This document shows, piece by piece, positions 1 through 21,891 of a DNA stretch of 64,000 nucleotides (within the stretch, counting starts at the first letter, position 1; every line of letters begins with the position of its first letter). The stretch is from Malachius bipustulatus (taxonomy: Eukaryota; Arthropoda; Insecta; Coleoptera; Melyridae). Location of the stretch: the NCBI GenBank assembly GCA_910589415.1, contig OU342638.1, positions 36,553,579 to 36,617,578 of the forward strand. Direction: 5' to 3'. Both the position numbers and the translations under genes were made by a program. Below the pieces are notes generated by a model. That model was not told the DNA's origin, did no database searches, and worked only from the letters and a program-made list of their open reading frames with translations.

Positions 1-1330
1 GCGCGTTCTTAAACTGCGTTTTATTTTTATTAAATGTCAAACGACAACGTTTGACATAGAATTGGAGGCATCAAAAAGCATTTGAGTTGACAGGGGCGGC
101 TTCAAAAAGCGTCACAAAAAAAATAGTTCCTGAAGATGATCTAATCCAGGAAATACAGCCTCGAACTATATTTTTCTTTGAATGTTTAGCAGAAATACTT
201 TTCCGACAGAATGGGCGGCTTCTAAAAGCGTCAAACAATGATATGGTTTCTTAAAACAATCTCAACCATGCTGCGCGTTCTTAAACTGCGTTTTATTTTT
301 AATAAATGTCAAACGACAACGTTTGACATAGAATTGGAGGCATCAAAAAGCATTTGACTTGACAGGGGCGGCTTCAAAAAGCGTCACAAAAAAAAATAGT
401 TCCTGAAGATGATCTAATCCAGGAAATACAGCCTCGAACTATATTTTTCTTTGAATGTTTAGCAGAAATACTTTTCCGACAGAATGGGCGGCTTCTAAAA
501 GCGTCAAACAATTATATGGTTTCTTAAAACAATCTCAACCATGCTGCGCGTTCTTAAACTGCGTTTTATTTTTAATAAATGTCAAACGACAACGTTTGAC
601 ATAGAATTGGAGGCATCAAAAAGCATTTGACTTCTCAGGGGCGGCTTCAAAAAGCGTCACAAAAAAAAAGTTCCTGAAGATGATCTAATCCAGGAAATAC
701 AGCCTCGAACTATATTTTTCTTTGAATGTTTAGCAGAAATACTTTTCCGACAGAATGGGCGGCTTCTAAAAGCGTGAAACAAAGATATGGCTTCTTAAAA
801 CAATCTCAACGATGCTGCGCGTTCTTAAGCTGCGTTTTATTTTTAATAAATGTCAAACGACAACGTTTGACATAGAATTGGAGGCATCAAAAAGCATTTG
901 ACTTGACAGGGGCGGCTTCAAAAAGCGTCACAAAAAAAAATAGTTCCTGAAGATGATCTAATCCAGGAAATACAGCCTCGAACTATATTTTTCTTTGAAT
1001 GTTTAGCAGAAATACTTTTCCGACAGAATGGGCGGCTTCTAAAAGCGTCAAACAATGATATGGTTTCTTAAAACAATCTCAACCATGCTGCGCGTTCTTA
1101 AACTGCGTTTTATTTTCAATCAATGTCAAACAACAACGTTTGACATAGAATGGGTGGCATCGAAAAGCGTTTGACTTGGCAGGGGCGGCTTCAAAAAGCG
1201 TCACCCCTCAAGCGTCACTGAAAATTATCTGATCCAGGATGTACAACCACAAACTACGTGTGCCTTGAATGTTTATCAGAATTATTTTTCACACAGAATG
1301 GGCGGCTTCCAGAAGCGTCTAATCGTAAAT
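1..1330. repeat. 272-bp tandem satellite array (family A1), cut by window edge
   Basis: Units start with GCGCGTTCTTAA at 1, 273, 546, 817 and 1090, giving a period of 271-273 bp. The first four copies are almost identical and the fifth diverges and fades by about 1330. Each unit carries three versions of one word: GGAGGCATCAAAAAGC, GGGCGGCTTCAAAAAGCG and GGGCGGCTTCTAAAAGCG. The array runs off the left edge, so its full length is unknown. No open reading frame of note is present. Confidence 0.95.
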
Positions 1331-1777
1331 GAATGAGAATCTGCTCAGAATTTACTACAAAATGTTCCGATTATGTTTATTAGAAGTGATATTTGAGCCA
1401 ATCTGAGCCATTTTCTCAAAAAAAAAGGTTCGTTTATAAAGATATCTCAGACTCAATTAATCAATTTTTTTAATAACTATTACTTATAATTATTTTCACA
1501 TAATACACACTAATAATTATTTATCTACACTAAGCCTATTTACATAAAGTAGTAGTATTTATTTTGTATATTGCCTCACTTATATTTGAAGACTGAAGAC
1601 TCTTCTTCAGAGAGTTGATTTATATATGCAATCCGAGGCGGTGGAAATATTTTATACGCTGCATTTATGATTATAAGTGAATCATTATTATGATGATATG
1701 GTTTATTCCCAGACCACTTTATTGAACGTGATCCCCTACGATTCAGGGAAATGTGCAGATCTGCTAGTTTCAACGAA
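1331..1777. other. AT-rich 3' flank of the first P450 gene
   Basis: No gene or repeat is recognised here. It holds the presumed 3' UTR of the minus-strand P450, with a canonical AATAAA (minus strand) at 1558-1563, about 215 bp past the stop codon. Confidence 0.5.
1558..1563 (-). terminator. putative polyadenylation signal of first P450
   Basis: AATAAA on the minus strand, downstream of the stop codon at 1778. It is the first canonical hexamer seen after the stop. Confidence 0.4.
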
Positions 1778-3404
1778 TCACTCTTTAACAATTCGTTCAG
1801 CCTTTAGCCACAGGTCACCATTAATGGACGGCACTAACGTCTTATAGGACAGCTCGATCGGTAACTGCGTCTTTTCGTGGATCGTGAATTTATAATCTTT
1901 CAATAACAAAACCAGACCTAGCTTAGTGTTCAGGAGTCCAAATCTTGATCCTGCAATAATAATAATTACCCAGTTACAACGGAAAGAAGAATGAGCAATC
2001 GCTCACCAATGCAGATCCTGGGTCCTTCTCCGAAAGGAAAATACGCCATGGGATGTCGATTCCTTTTATTTGACTCGCTGAACCTCTCCGGATCGAATTT
2101 ATCCGGATCCGGGTAGAATTCCTCATCCAAATGGATCCCGAGCGTCGGTATTAGGATCTTTGTACCTTTTTCCAATAGAAGATCAGTTCCGGGGATTTTA
2201 TAATCCTCAGTGCACTCTCTGGGAAGTACCCGGGCGGCTGGGTATTTTCTTAGAGTTTCTGGAAGAGAATAATAATTTTATTATCTTTACTAAGGTCATT
2301 CTAATAACACTTACCAGACACTACTTGGTCCAGATATTTCATCTCCATTACGTTGGTGTAAGTAAATTCACCATCTCTTTTTAACACTTCATCAATCTCA
2401 CTTCTTAGCCTCTTTTGGATGTCCAAGTTGTGGCACATTTCGTAAAAAGCGAAGCTCATGGTAGTTGAAGAAGTCTCAAAACCGGCTACAAAGAACACGA
2501 AGCATTGAGCTGCGATTTGTTCGATCGATAGATCAGTAGTGTCTTCTGTCGCTGATCCTTCGATCTTCCTATCCTTTAACTCGATCAGAAGTTGAAGGAA
2601 ATCGTTCCTGGTGATGTTATTTCTCTCCCGGTAATCGACGGTGTCTTTCACGACCGAGAGGAAGAAGTCTGAGGTATTCTTGGAGATGTTTCTGATACCC
2701 AAGATGACGGAGAGATTCGGGAAAGTAGTCGTGAGCAATCGCTTGAAATTCGACATGAAAGTTCTTTGAATGATCGCCCTCCCGTGCTGTCTGAAAGGAG
2801 AGTTCTCGTTCTCTATCGTGTGCAGCTCCAAACCGAACGCCACCGAAGAAATAATGTCGGTAGTAAATCTCGCCATCAGTTCCTTCACGTCCAACGGCTC
2901 ATCCCTCCTGACCAGTTCAGCAAGCACCTTCTCTAACTCTCGACCGCATTCGAGAAGCGTCTCGAACATGTTCTTCATCTTCCCGGACGTGAAGACCGGT
3001 GTTAGCTTGGCGCGGAGGTTCCTCCATTTCTTCCCGCGTAGGTTGAACAAATGGCCGCTCAGCGGGTTCGCTTTTTCGTTCAGGTAGACGCCTCGATCGA
3101 CGAAACTGTTGAAGTCTTTGATTAGGATGTTTTTGATTATTTCCAGGTCTATCGGGACGTAGATCGGGGTTGTTATCAGGACGCAACCGAAATGTTTGGC
3201 GCCTAGAGCTTTGAAACGGCGGTAGTATTGCGGCAGTAGGAGCTGTAAGTTGGGGCTTCCCGTGAGTGGATTCGGGGCGTTTCCCAGGAGCGGCGTTGGT
3301 TTAATGTAGGGGATGTTCCTTTTCTTCCAGTATTGGAAAGCGCTTCGGTAATATAAATAAATTATGAATAAGAAGGAGATGAATAACGTTACCAAAATAG
3401 ACAT
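1778..3404 (-). CDS. cytochrome P450, CYP6-like (copy 1)
   Basis: Three exons on the minus strand: 3404-2315, 2258-2007 and 1950-1778. All have GT-AG boundaries and join to an intact 504-residue protein. An N-terminal hydrophobic anchor (residues 2-20) indicates a microsomal enzyme facing the cytosol. Family marks are the C-helix WRNLR (127-131), I-helix AGFETS (307-312), ExxR as ETLR (364-367), PERF-type FDPERF, and the heme loop FGEGPRICIG with axial Cys446. Length and sequence fit CYP clan 3, most like insect CYP6 enzymes, which are NADPH-dependent monooxygenases often acting on plant toxins and insecticides. The substrate cannot be told from sequence. The conserved KYPP after ExxR reads KYPA. 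A second copy lies 2.6 kb upstream with the same exon structure. No lesion is seen, so it should be functional. Confidence 0.93.
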
Positions 3405-3405
3405 T

Positions 3406-3577
3406 GTTATCTGGAATAATTGAAGGGGTTGTTAATTAATTGATTGATTAAATGATAAAAGAAACACTCACCTTAATAATAATTTACTTGTTGATAAATC
3501 TACGCGTACTCTAACACGAAGAAAGCAACATTAATGTTCCAGCTCTAGACAGTTTATTTATTCATCTATTATATAAA
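3406..3577 (-). promoter_or_regulatory. 5' leader intron and TATA-like box of first P450
   Basis: Four bases before the ATG lies an acceptor (TTATTCCAG ending at 3411). It pairs with donor GTGAGTG at 3471-3465, giving a 61-bp intron wholly within the 5' UTR. A TATATAA-type box on the minus strand at about 3568-3577 lies upstream of the leader exon. The transcription start is inferred only. Confidence 0.5.
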
Positions 3578-3796
3578 ACAATGCGCTAATATTTCTTATC
3601 ATAAACTATGTAAATATATTTATACCGAATCATGTTTTACGTTAAAAATGATTCGCGTAAGTCTAATAAAACAAAACCATAATTATTGACCGATTAAATT
3701 ATAAAGGTGGCTATGATAAGAAAAATTAGACTTCCTGCTTTCCAAGAAGCACCAGCCTCCTAGATAGATATCACCCGTTAATTCGTAATATATGTT

Positions 3797-3816
3797 TACT
3801 CTCCAAAGTGACGTCA
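3797..3816 (+). promoter_or_regulatory. CRE-containing dispersed word, copy 1
   Basis: ACTCTCCAAAGTGACGTCAC, containing the perfect CRE/ATF palindrome TGACGTCA. It lies about 390 bp upstream of the first P450 start codon. Near-identical words occur at five other places in the window. Confidence 0.55.
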
Positions 3817-5127
3817 CAAGTTTGCCTAGTAGCCCTAAATAAATACACCCCCTGTTGCCGACTAGTTCTCTCTAGCGCCAGCAGACGTTAAATGAAAGGG
3901 TAAAATAGGCTACAGACACTATTAATGAAATCAATGGAACAGTTACAAACAAAGTACCCCAGCGTTAACTCATCATTATAATTCGTTATCGCAAGCACGC
4001 CCCTGTGCCTTTGATAAGTATCAAAGTATGTGTTATTTGATTTTAAAAACAATAATTGAAGTTCGGATGATAAATAAAAATTGGGTGCGCTTCTAGGTAG
4101 TTTCGACTCTAAGGTTTAAACCCCCTTAAATTGAATGACTGAAAAAAAAGAACCCCTTTGACGTTTGAAATGTCAACTTGTCTGTCATGAATTACTGTTT
4201 GAATTCCCGCTCTGAATGTTTGATTTGAATTTGAGGTTTCCCCGCCCTGAATCCTTGGCTGTTTGAATTTAAAGATTGACCCGCCCCGATTTCAAATAAA
4301 ATTGCCGACATTACTTACTTACGTTTGTGATCGTTGTTTTACCTTGGCTAGTGCTTTACCTGGGCTCGTGTTTACCTTGGCTCGTGTTCGTCTGGTGGTG
4401 GGCCTTACGTTGTTGTGTACTAACCTCTTACCTTTGTTATTGGTTCTTTTATACACAGACATGAAGCAAAAGGTGGGAGATTTGAGATAAGTGAAACAAA
4501 AGAATTTTAAAAACACCTACTTTATTCTAAGAGAAACCTAGCAGTGCCTTTACGGTCGCTGGGACTCCCGAGTAAAAAGAGCGTGGCCGAGAAAAACCTC
4601 GATCATTATCCCGAAATGAAAAGAATCAACGGTGGTTTGAAAAAGCGTAGATCAATCGTCTCGACAACCGTCACCAAAACTATTGAACCCTCATTCATGA
4701 CTCATTTGCGCGAATCATTTTAAACAGAAAGCATTACCACAGAAATCTAGGTCTTCAAGATAACCGTGGGAATGGGTTTTGTTAGTAAGACAGTGTAACG
4801 AGGTCCGTGATTAGGAGGCAACCCGCCTATAGTTGGGAGGGTCCCTGTCCAGAGTCCGATGGTTAGGATGCAATCCGGTGGCTGTTTAATTGACCCCCTC
4901 GTGGCAAGGACGAAAATGTTAGTTAGATTCACATAAGGCCCATACATTCTAGTTCAACAGTTCAACAGTATGAATTGAGTTTGACGTTTCTAGATTTGAA
5001 AACTTGACAACTGACATATCTAATACACATAATATCAGTGAATGATAGAAACTTTACGTTTTCGATTTTAACATGCGCATTGACATTTGTAAAGGCAATC
5101 TGGGTCACTTCAAATGAGTAGTTGGTT

Positions 5128-5147
5128 ACTCTCCAAAGTGACGTCAC
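5128..5147 (+). promoter_or_regulatory. CRE-containing dispersed word, copy 2
   Basis: Identical over 20 bp to the copy at 3797, followed about 14 bp later by CAGCGCATG, a downstream element also seen after copies 3 and 4. Confidence 0.55.
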
Positions 5148-5356
5148 AAGTCTCCTTAGTTCAGCGCATGATCACTCAAAGTAGGAGTGTTCCTTTCTTT
5201 TAAACAACTCGATTTTTATTAAATAAAAAATTTTTTTGAAAGTAGTTTTTCTTCATTGTTATAATTGATCATTTATTTTTGTAACGTTTTAATATATTTG
5301 GAAATCTGGTAGGTGAATAAATTTATTTAAAACTTGTAAAAATCTATAATTGCTTA

Positions 5357-5374
5357 TTCTCCAAAGTGACGTCA
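5357..5374 (+). promoter_or_regulatory. CRE-containing dispersed word, copy 3
   Basis: ATTCTCCAAAGTGACGTCAT with TAGCGCATG shortly downstream. It differs from copy 1 at two positions only. Confidence 0.5.
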
Positions 5375-5575
5375 TCTTTGTCTTACAGTAGCGCATGGGC
5401 AGTATGTAAAAACAGATTTAAACTGTCATGTTCCAAAGCTCGAAAAGAGAGTGATTTGAATATTTGATATTCTTCTTCTTCTTCTTTAATCGCTTTTTTA
5501 GTTCTTTACAGTGAAATTTACAAAGAATTAGCCAAGTTATTGATTTCTGTAACTTCCAAAAGTTTACGCTTGCTT

Positions 5576-5595
5576 ACTCTCCAAAATGACGTCAC
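5576..5595 (+). promoter_or_regulatory. CRE-containing dispersed word, copy 4
   Basis: ACTCTCCAAAATGACGTCAC, with ATGCGCAT about 10 bp downstream. It lies in the 3' flank of the second P450. Confidence 0.5.
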
Positions 5596-5915
5596 GAGGC
5601 TATATTATGCGCATTATTCTATCTATAGTCTTGTTTACAATTTGGCTACCCCTCGCAGGGAAAGAGACAGAGATAGAAAAAGGGAGAATCGCCTCCTGTC
5701 TTTCCCTAAACAATGGTTTATCTGCCCCTCCCCCTCTTTTAACCATTAAAGACTACCTGGTAAATTTCCTGGATCCCCTTCGACGCCCCACAATAGAGAG
5801 AGAGAGGGAGAGAGAGAAAGAGAGAAGACATGGGCGACCTATTTCCGATGACCAAACGTAAGCGCGTGAGTGCTGCCAAATCAAATAATCAACCAACTAC
5901 TTACAAAAAATTCTC

Positions 5916-5921
5916 TTTATT
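5916..5921 (-). terminator. putative polyadenylation signal of second P450
   Basis: AATAAA on the minus strand, about 60 bp past the stop codon at 5980. Confidence 0.5.
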
Positions 5922-5979
5922 AACAAATAACTTAAAATTAAGAACAAATATATTTTTATAACAAAATAAAGATAAACAA

Positions 5980-7621
5980 TCATTCCACCTTTTCCGCCCT
6001 CAGCCAAACATCCCCTTCCACGCTCATAACGACAGAACTGTTCGAGAACTTGATCGGCAGCTTCGTCTTCTTGTCCAGGGTGAATCGGAAATGTCTCAGG
6101 AGGGTCGCGAGGCCAATTTTCGCCTCCATCAGAGCAAATCTTAGCCCTGCAATAATATAAACCATAAGAAAGATCCCAGAGGTGAGACATTTAAAAAGTT
6201 ATATTTACCGATACAGTTCCTCGGCCCTTCACCGAAAGGCAGGTAAGTGCAAGACTTAATATTCCCCCTGTTTTCATCGCTAAAGCGGTCGGGATCGAAA
6301 ACTTCCGGATCAGGGTAGATGTCTTCATCTCTGTGGATCCCGAGGACGGAGATCTGGCATCTTGTCCCGGGTTTGATTATTACGTCACTGTCAGGGATTT
6401 TGTAGTCTTTGATGCATTCTCTAGAGAGGAACGGTACTGGCGGGTATAATCTCATCGATTCTGGAATGGAAGTTTGATTAGTGTTGAAAGAAGAGAGGTC
6501 ACAAGCACCACAAACTTACCATCAATTACTTGTCCAAGATATTTCAATTCGGCCAAGTTCTCGTAACTGATTTCTTCGGTGTTATGTCTCTTGAACATCC
6601 CGACTACTTCCTCCCGGACTTTCTCTTGTATGTCTTGGTTTCTGGAGAGTTCCAATAGAGCGAGAGACATGGCGCTGGAGTTCGTCTCGAAGCCGCCTAT
6701 GAAGAAGACCAGACATTGCGCCGCTATTTCTTCCATCGTGAGAGATTTCCCGTCGTGTTCGCCTTCGATTTCATTGTCCAGTTTGTTATTCTTCAGGTCT
6801 ATGAGGATTTGTAGGAAGTCTTTGCGGTCCACGTTGTTTTTCTCGCGATACTCGACGGCTTCTTTAACGACTTTGTAGAAGAAGTCGGTCATATCTTTAT
6901 CTAATAATCGCAGACCGATAGATTTAGAGAAGTTCGGGAACAGGAACAAGAAATTCTGATAGATTCTTCCAAAAGTGGTGGTGCGGAAGAACTGCTTCCC
7001 GTGGATGCTGAAGGGAGACTCTTCCTCCCCGAACGAGTTGCACTCGAGACCAAACGCGCATGATCCGATGACATCGATCGCGAAATAACTGATCACTTCT
7101 TTTATATCAATCGGTTTATCTTCAGAGATGTACTTCTCCATGGCCTGGACTAAGACTTTACAGCTCTTATTCAACGTACCGAGCATCATCTTCATTTTTC
7201 CTGCAGTGAAAGTTGGAGTCATCTTGGTGCGCAAGTTCTTCCACTTCTTCCCATCGATCGCGAACAGATGCGCGCTCAAGGGATCGTTTTTTTCGTTATA
7301 ATAAATCCCACGATCGGTGAAATGATCGAAATCTCTCACCATGATACGCTTGATGATCTCCAAGTCGACTGGGATGTAGTTCGGTATGGTGAGGAAATAA
7401 ACCCCGCCGTGTCTTAAGCCCCTCTTCTTGAAATCGTCGTAGAAGCCTTTCACCATCTCACCGATAGATTGCTTACCTTCGCCAGGGTTGGCGAGGTTCC
7501 CTAACGGGATGCTTGGTGGTGGAGTGTAGAGGTTATACTTACTCCAGTATTGGTAGGAGACTTTGAAATACGTAACGATACAAACAACTATGGCTACTAT
7601 TACCCCGAGAACGGTCCACAT
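5980..7621 (-). CDS. cytochrome P450, CYP6-like (copy 2)
   Basis: Three exons on the minus strand: 7621-6520, 6460-6209 and 6146-5980. They join in frame to 506 residues. It has an N-terminal membrane anchor (residues 2-19) followed by a Pro-rich hinge (PPPSIP, 34-39). Catalytic marks are WKNLR (127-131), the I-helix GGFETN (309-314; acid-Thr pair kept, next residue Asn instead of Thr/Ser), ESMR (368-371), FDPDRF, and FGEGPRNCIG with heme Cys450. Exon 2 is 252 bp, as in the first P450, and both introns fall at the same codons and phases. The two are therefore tandem duplicates, although well diverged. The expected role is NADPH-dependent oxidation of lipophilic compounds at the endoplasmic reticulum; the substrate is unknown. 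A CYP6 assignment is from overall resemblance. Confidence 0.94.
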
Positions 7622-7694
7622 GTTGCACTATTTTTCTGAATTGATCACCGTGAGAGAAACGAAGCTTGCTTGGTTTTGTTTGGATCGCTTCGGG

Positions 7695-7712
7695 ATCGAA
7701 TTATATATTATT
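7695..7712 (-). promoter_or_regulatory. TATA-like box of second P450
   Basis: TAATATATAA on the minus strand, about 80-90 bp before the ATG at 7621. The spacing leaves room for a short unspliced leader. No other promoter element was recognised between 7622 and 8040. Confidence 0.35.
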
Positions 7713-8040
7713 ATTGGAAATATTAAATCATCGTACATACTTAAACTTTCATCCAAATGGTCTAATTATAGCTATTTTCTAGTGAAATTATGTTTGTTAA
7801 AATGTTATCTCAACAAGTCTGATTATATTTATCTTGAAACAATAACAGTCTGATTAAATAAAATTACCTAACGTTGTGTAATAGTTCTTTTATTGATGCA
7901 GGATAGACAAAATTATATCGAACATCTTCATAAAATACGACTAAAGGACCTTTTGGAAGAGCGAACGAAAGCTCATATAACATGATGGTCTCCTTTCTAA
8001 TAGAGAAAAACACCAAAGAAACACCGAATGGGCGACTCAA

Positions 8041-11020
8041 AATCACTATCTGGCATAAAATGGGCGGCTTATAAAAGCGTTTGACATAGAATGGGCGGCT
8101 TCAATAAGCGTCTGACCCTGAATTAGTTTCCAAGACTCAAGATCCGGAATATAAAACCACAAACCATGTTTCGCCTTGAATGGGAGACAAAAATGCTTTC
8201 TTCACGGAATGGGCGGCTTCTAAAAGCGTACAAACACAGATATTAAGATAAAAAAGACTCAAACATGTTGAAGGGAGGCTAAAATCACCGATTGGCACAC
8301 AATAGGCGACTTCAATAATTCCTAAAAACCATCTGTCTAGAATGTGCAACCACAAATTAATTTTTTTCTTGAATTAATAGCAAAAACTAGTCTACGTAAA
8401 GAATGGGCGGCTTCTGAAAGCGTCAAAAACAGATATAAAGATAAAAAATACTACAAAATGTTGAAGATAGGCTTAAATCACCGATTATCACACAATGGGC
8501 GGCTTCAAGAAACATCAAACACAAAATGGGCGGCTTCGAAAACCGTCTGACCAGGAAATAATTCCTAAAAATCATATGTCTAGAATGTGCAACCACAATT
8601 TTTTTTCGAATGATAATCAAAAAACTGACCTACGTAAAGAATGGGCGGCTTCTAAAAGCGTTAAACACAGATATGAAGATAAAAAAAAATACTAAAAAAA
8701 GTTGAAGGTAGGCTAAAATCACCGATTAGCACACAATGGGTGGCTTCAAAAAAACATCAAACACAAAATGGGCGGCTTCAAAAAGCGTCTGACCTAGAAA
8801 TAATTCCTAAAAACCATCTGTCTAGAATGTGCAACCACAAATTAGATTTTTTCCAGAATGAACAGCAAAAAAACTGGTATACGTTAAGAATGGGCGGCTT
8901 CTAAAAGCGTCAAACACAAATATAAAGATAAAAAAGACTAAGAAATGTTGAAGAGAGACTTAAATCACCGATTACCACACAATGGGCGGCTTCAAGGAAC
9001 ATCAAACACAAAATGGGCGGCTTCGAAAACTGTCTGACCTGGAAATAATTCCTAAAATCATCTGTCTAATATGTGCAACCGCAAATTAGATTTTTTCTTG
9101 AATGAAAAACAAAAAACTGCTCTACGTAAAGAACGGGCGGCTTCTAAAAGCGTTAAATACACATATAAAGATAAAAAGGACTAAAAAAATGTTGAGGAGA
9201 GGCTTAAATCACCGATTATGACACAATGGGCGGCTTCAAGAAACATCAAACACAAAATGGACGGCTTCTAAAACCGTCTGACCTGGAAATAATTTCTTAA
9301 AATCATCTGTCTATAGAATGTGCAACCACAAATTAGATTTTTTCTTGAATGAATAGCAAAGAACTGGTTTACGTAAAGAATGGGCGGCTTCTAAAAGCGT
9401 TAAACACAGATATAAACAGGCCAAGACCGAATCGAGCTTTTTTTTTAATTTTTGAATATAATCATATAAGCGGCTTATAAAACGTTTTAAACAAAATGGG
9501 CGGCTTCGAAAAGCGTCTAACCTAGAAATAATTCTTTAAAACATAAATACAAATCTGATATCCGATTCAGGATGTACAACCACAACTATGTTTTGTCTCG
9601 AAACGATAGCAAAATGTGGGTTTTTGCATAGAAAGGGTGGCTTCTAAAAGCGTCAAACTCTGATATAAATAGAAAAAGATCAAGACTGAATAAACGCTGA
9701 ATGGGCGGCTTATAAAAGCGTCTGAACTGTAAATAATTCCTAAGCAACATCTATCCAGAATCAAAAACTAGGTTTTGTCTTTAATGGATAGCAAAAAAAT
9801 TGATTTATTATCTTAGAATTAGCGGCTTCTATAAACGCAGATATAAAAATAAAAAGACCAAGAAGACCAAGATTCTGTGTCAGTCGGTGAGTATCGCCGT
9901 TCTTATTATGTCTGTATTAAACGTCTTTTAATAGGGAATTTTATGTGAAAATGAATTTTTTGTTCCGCATGCAATAAAAAATGGGCGGCTTCTAAAAGCG
10001 TCAAACACACAGATATAAAAATAAAAAGACCAAGACTCAATCGATGTTGGATGGGCGGCCACGCTCTTAATTTATACACAATTTTTTGATATATAATACA
10101 AGCGGCTTATTAAAACGTCTCATACAAAAGGGGCGGCTTCAAAAAGCGTCTAATCTAGAAATATTTCCTTATAACATAAATACAAATCTGATATCCGATT
10201 CAGGATATACAACCACAACTACGTTTTGTCTCGAAGCGATAGCAAAATATAGGTTTTTGCATAGAAAGGGTGGCTTCTAAAAGCCTCAAACACTGATATA
10301 AATATAAAAAGATCCAGACTGAATAAACGCTGAATGAAAAAAAAGCATCATCTATCCAGAATCAAAAACTAGGTTTTGTCTTTAATGGATAGCAAAAAAT
10401 TGGCCTATTATCTTAGAATGGGCGGATAGAAAGACCAAGATTCTGTGTCAGTGGATAATTTTAGCTGCCGTTCTTATTATGTCTATGTTAGAAATCTTTT
10501 AAAAGGGAATTTTATGTGAAAATCGATTTTTTGTTCCCATTTTCAGGACAAAATGAAGTCGTGGTTGCATATCCTGAATCAGATGATTATAATATACTTC
10601 TTAGGAATTAGTTCTAGGGAGGTAGACGCTTTTCGAAGCCGCCCATTTTGTGTCAATGTTGAATGCTTGGGCGACTAAAATTGCCGATTTGCGCAATTTA
10701 AAAAAACATGCAATACAAAATGGGCGGCTTCGAAAAGCGTTAGATCTATAAATACTTGTTGAAAATGGCCTGGTATTAACTAAGCGATACTAATCAGCTT
10801 TGTTGTATCTTAAATAAGTGGTGGAAAAAAGCATTTTGCAGAATAAGTTATTCCGAAATGTTTATAAGAATTTTGACCATTTTTGTTTAATTAATACGCA
10901 AGTAGAAGCCGCATTTCATCTTGAATGGTAGTAAAAACTGCGTTTGAGAAGAATGGACGGCTTAAAAAGCGTCATTAGTTCAAAAGAGTTGCTAAAAACT
11001 ACATTTGGAGAGAACGGGAG
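8041..11020. repeat. satellite array A2, about 243-bp units, with a 0.5-kb higher-order repeat and an inverted unit
   Basis: The word AATGGGCGGCTTCTAAAAGCG recurs about every 240-248 bp (near 8208, 8402, 8641, 8888, 9131 and 9379), with intermediate versions between. The units are related to array A1 but shorter and more diverged. A larger block around 9470-9960 is duplicated at about 10090-10540; both contain the line beginning ACCAAGATTCTGTGTCAG. From about 10541 to 10660 a unit is inverted (GAAGCCGCCCATT at 10635-10647 on the plus strand). The array decays after 10750. Confidence 0.9.
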
Positions 11021-20757
<9,737 letters not shown>

Positions 20758-21891
20758 CATCGGGCCCCCACAAGACGACGAGAGAAACACGGTCTGCTGA
20801 ATTGTTGATGTACTACTAAACCTAAAACGGTGAGCTGGACGAACGGATTTGTGTCCGAATTCGGTCTGATCGGTTTTTTTTCTGTTCCAGGTGTGTAAAA
20901 GCACTTTGTTTTTCTGCTTATTAAGATAAGTGTCATTTTTTTATTTATTTTTTTGTCATATCCACGTGATTTTATTATTTATTATTGTATACTTTTACAA
21001 CGATATATCGCTCAAAAAAAGAAAAAAAGAAAAAGATACGAAAGTCCTACGTCCCGAGAAGTGCTCTTCCTGTTAAATTTTAAGAAGCAAGCAACGAAAC
21101 GAAGCAATTTATTATTATTATTATTATTATAAGATGGGTTATAAAAAGAATAAGAAGAAGAAGTGGTAATAATAAAAGAAGAAGACAAAGAATAAGAGTG
21201 TCGAGTGCAGTTGATTATATTATATATCGATTAATTAACAAAGCGTTATTGCATTGAAATATTTATTTTTTTGACAGATTTTTGATAATTAATATTTAAA
21301 GTTTCGAGTGTGATAATATTGATAATAATAATATTTTCTGACAATATTATAATGTTATAATATGATCCATGACAAATTATCACTAAAAATAATGACTTGT
21401 CATTGTCAAAAATGTCAATTAACAATAAGGTTCTATTTTTATAAGAAGAGATGAGATAAAGATAACGCACAAGCGGAATTATAATATTTTAATTATAACT
21501 ATAACTGTAAATAAGAGAAGGGGGGAGAGAGAGAGAGAGAAAGAGATATAGAGAGCAAGAAGAGGGGTGATGAAGAAAAGAGTAGAGAGAGGAGAGAAGT
21601 GAAAAAGTGTCAGCTGTCACCACAACGAAACGAAACGATGATAATTGTACAAAGTGTAAAGATAACGACAGGTTAATGTTCATATTAATTATCAACAATC
21701 GAGAAATATCATGCGTGTTCGAGTGTTAACAACGATAGTGTAAATATATGTATAATTTGTAACAACAGCATTTTTTCTTTTTTTTTCATGTTTTTGAAGA
21801 GCTAACATAAGATTATATTAGTATTTTTACAAATAAATTTTAAGGTTTTAACGGTGCGTTAGATTTTAATCGAGATCCCCGTCCCCCGAGC
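20758..21891. other. convergent 3' region of coronin and the DUF1091 gene
   Basis: AT-rich DNA holding the 3' UTR of coronin and the end of the minus-strand gene. It has ATT and AAG microsatellites (about 21107-21190), a GA-rich run (about 21518-21600), and an AATAAA on the plus strand near 21832. No coding gene is supported. Confidence 0.5.

Larger units (their letters stand above)
3578..5915. other. intergenic region between the two P450 genes
   Basis: No coding gene is supported. It contains four copies of the CRE-bearing word (3797-3816, 5128-5147, 5357-5374, 5576-5595), a short run of TTACCTTGGCTCGTG-like repeats at about 4338-4390, and a GA-rich microsatellite at about 5793-5826. A minus-strand AATAAA at 5916-5921 just beyond it probably ends the second P450. 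Confidence 0.6.
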
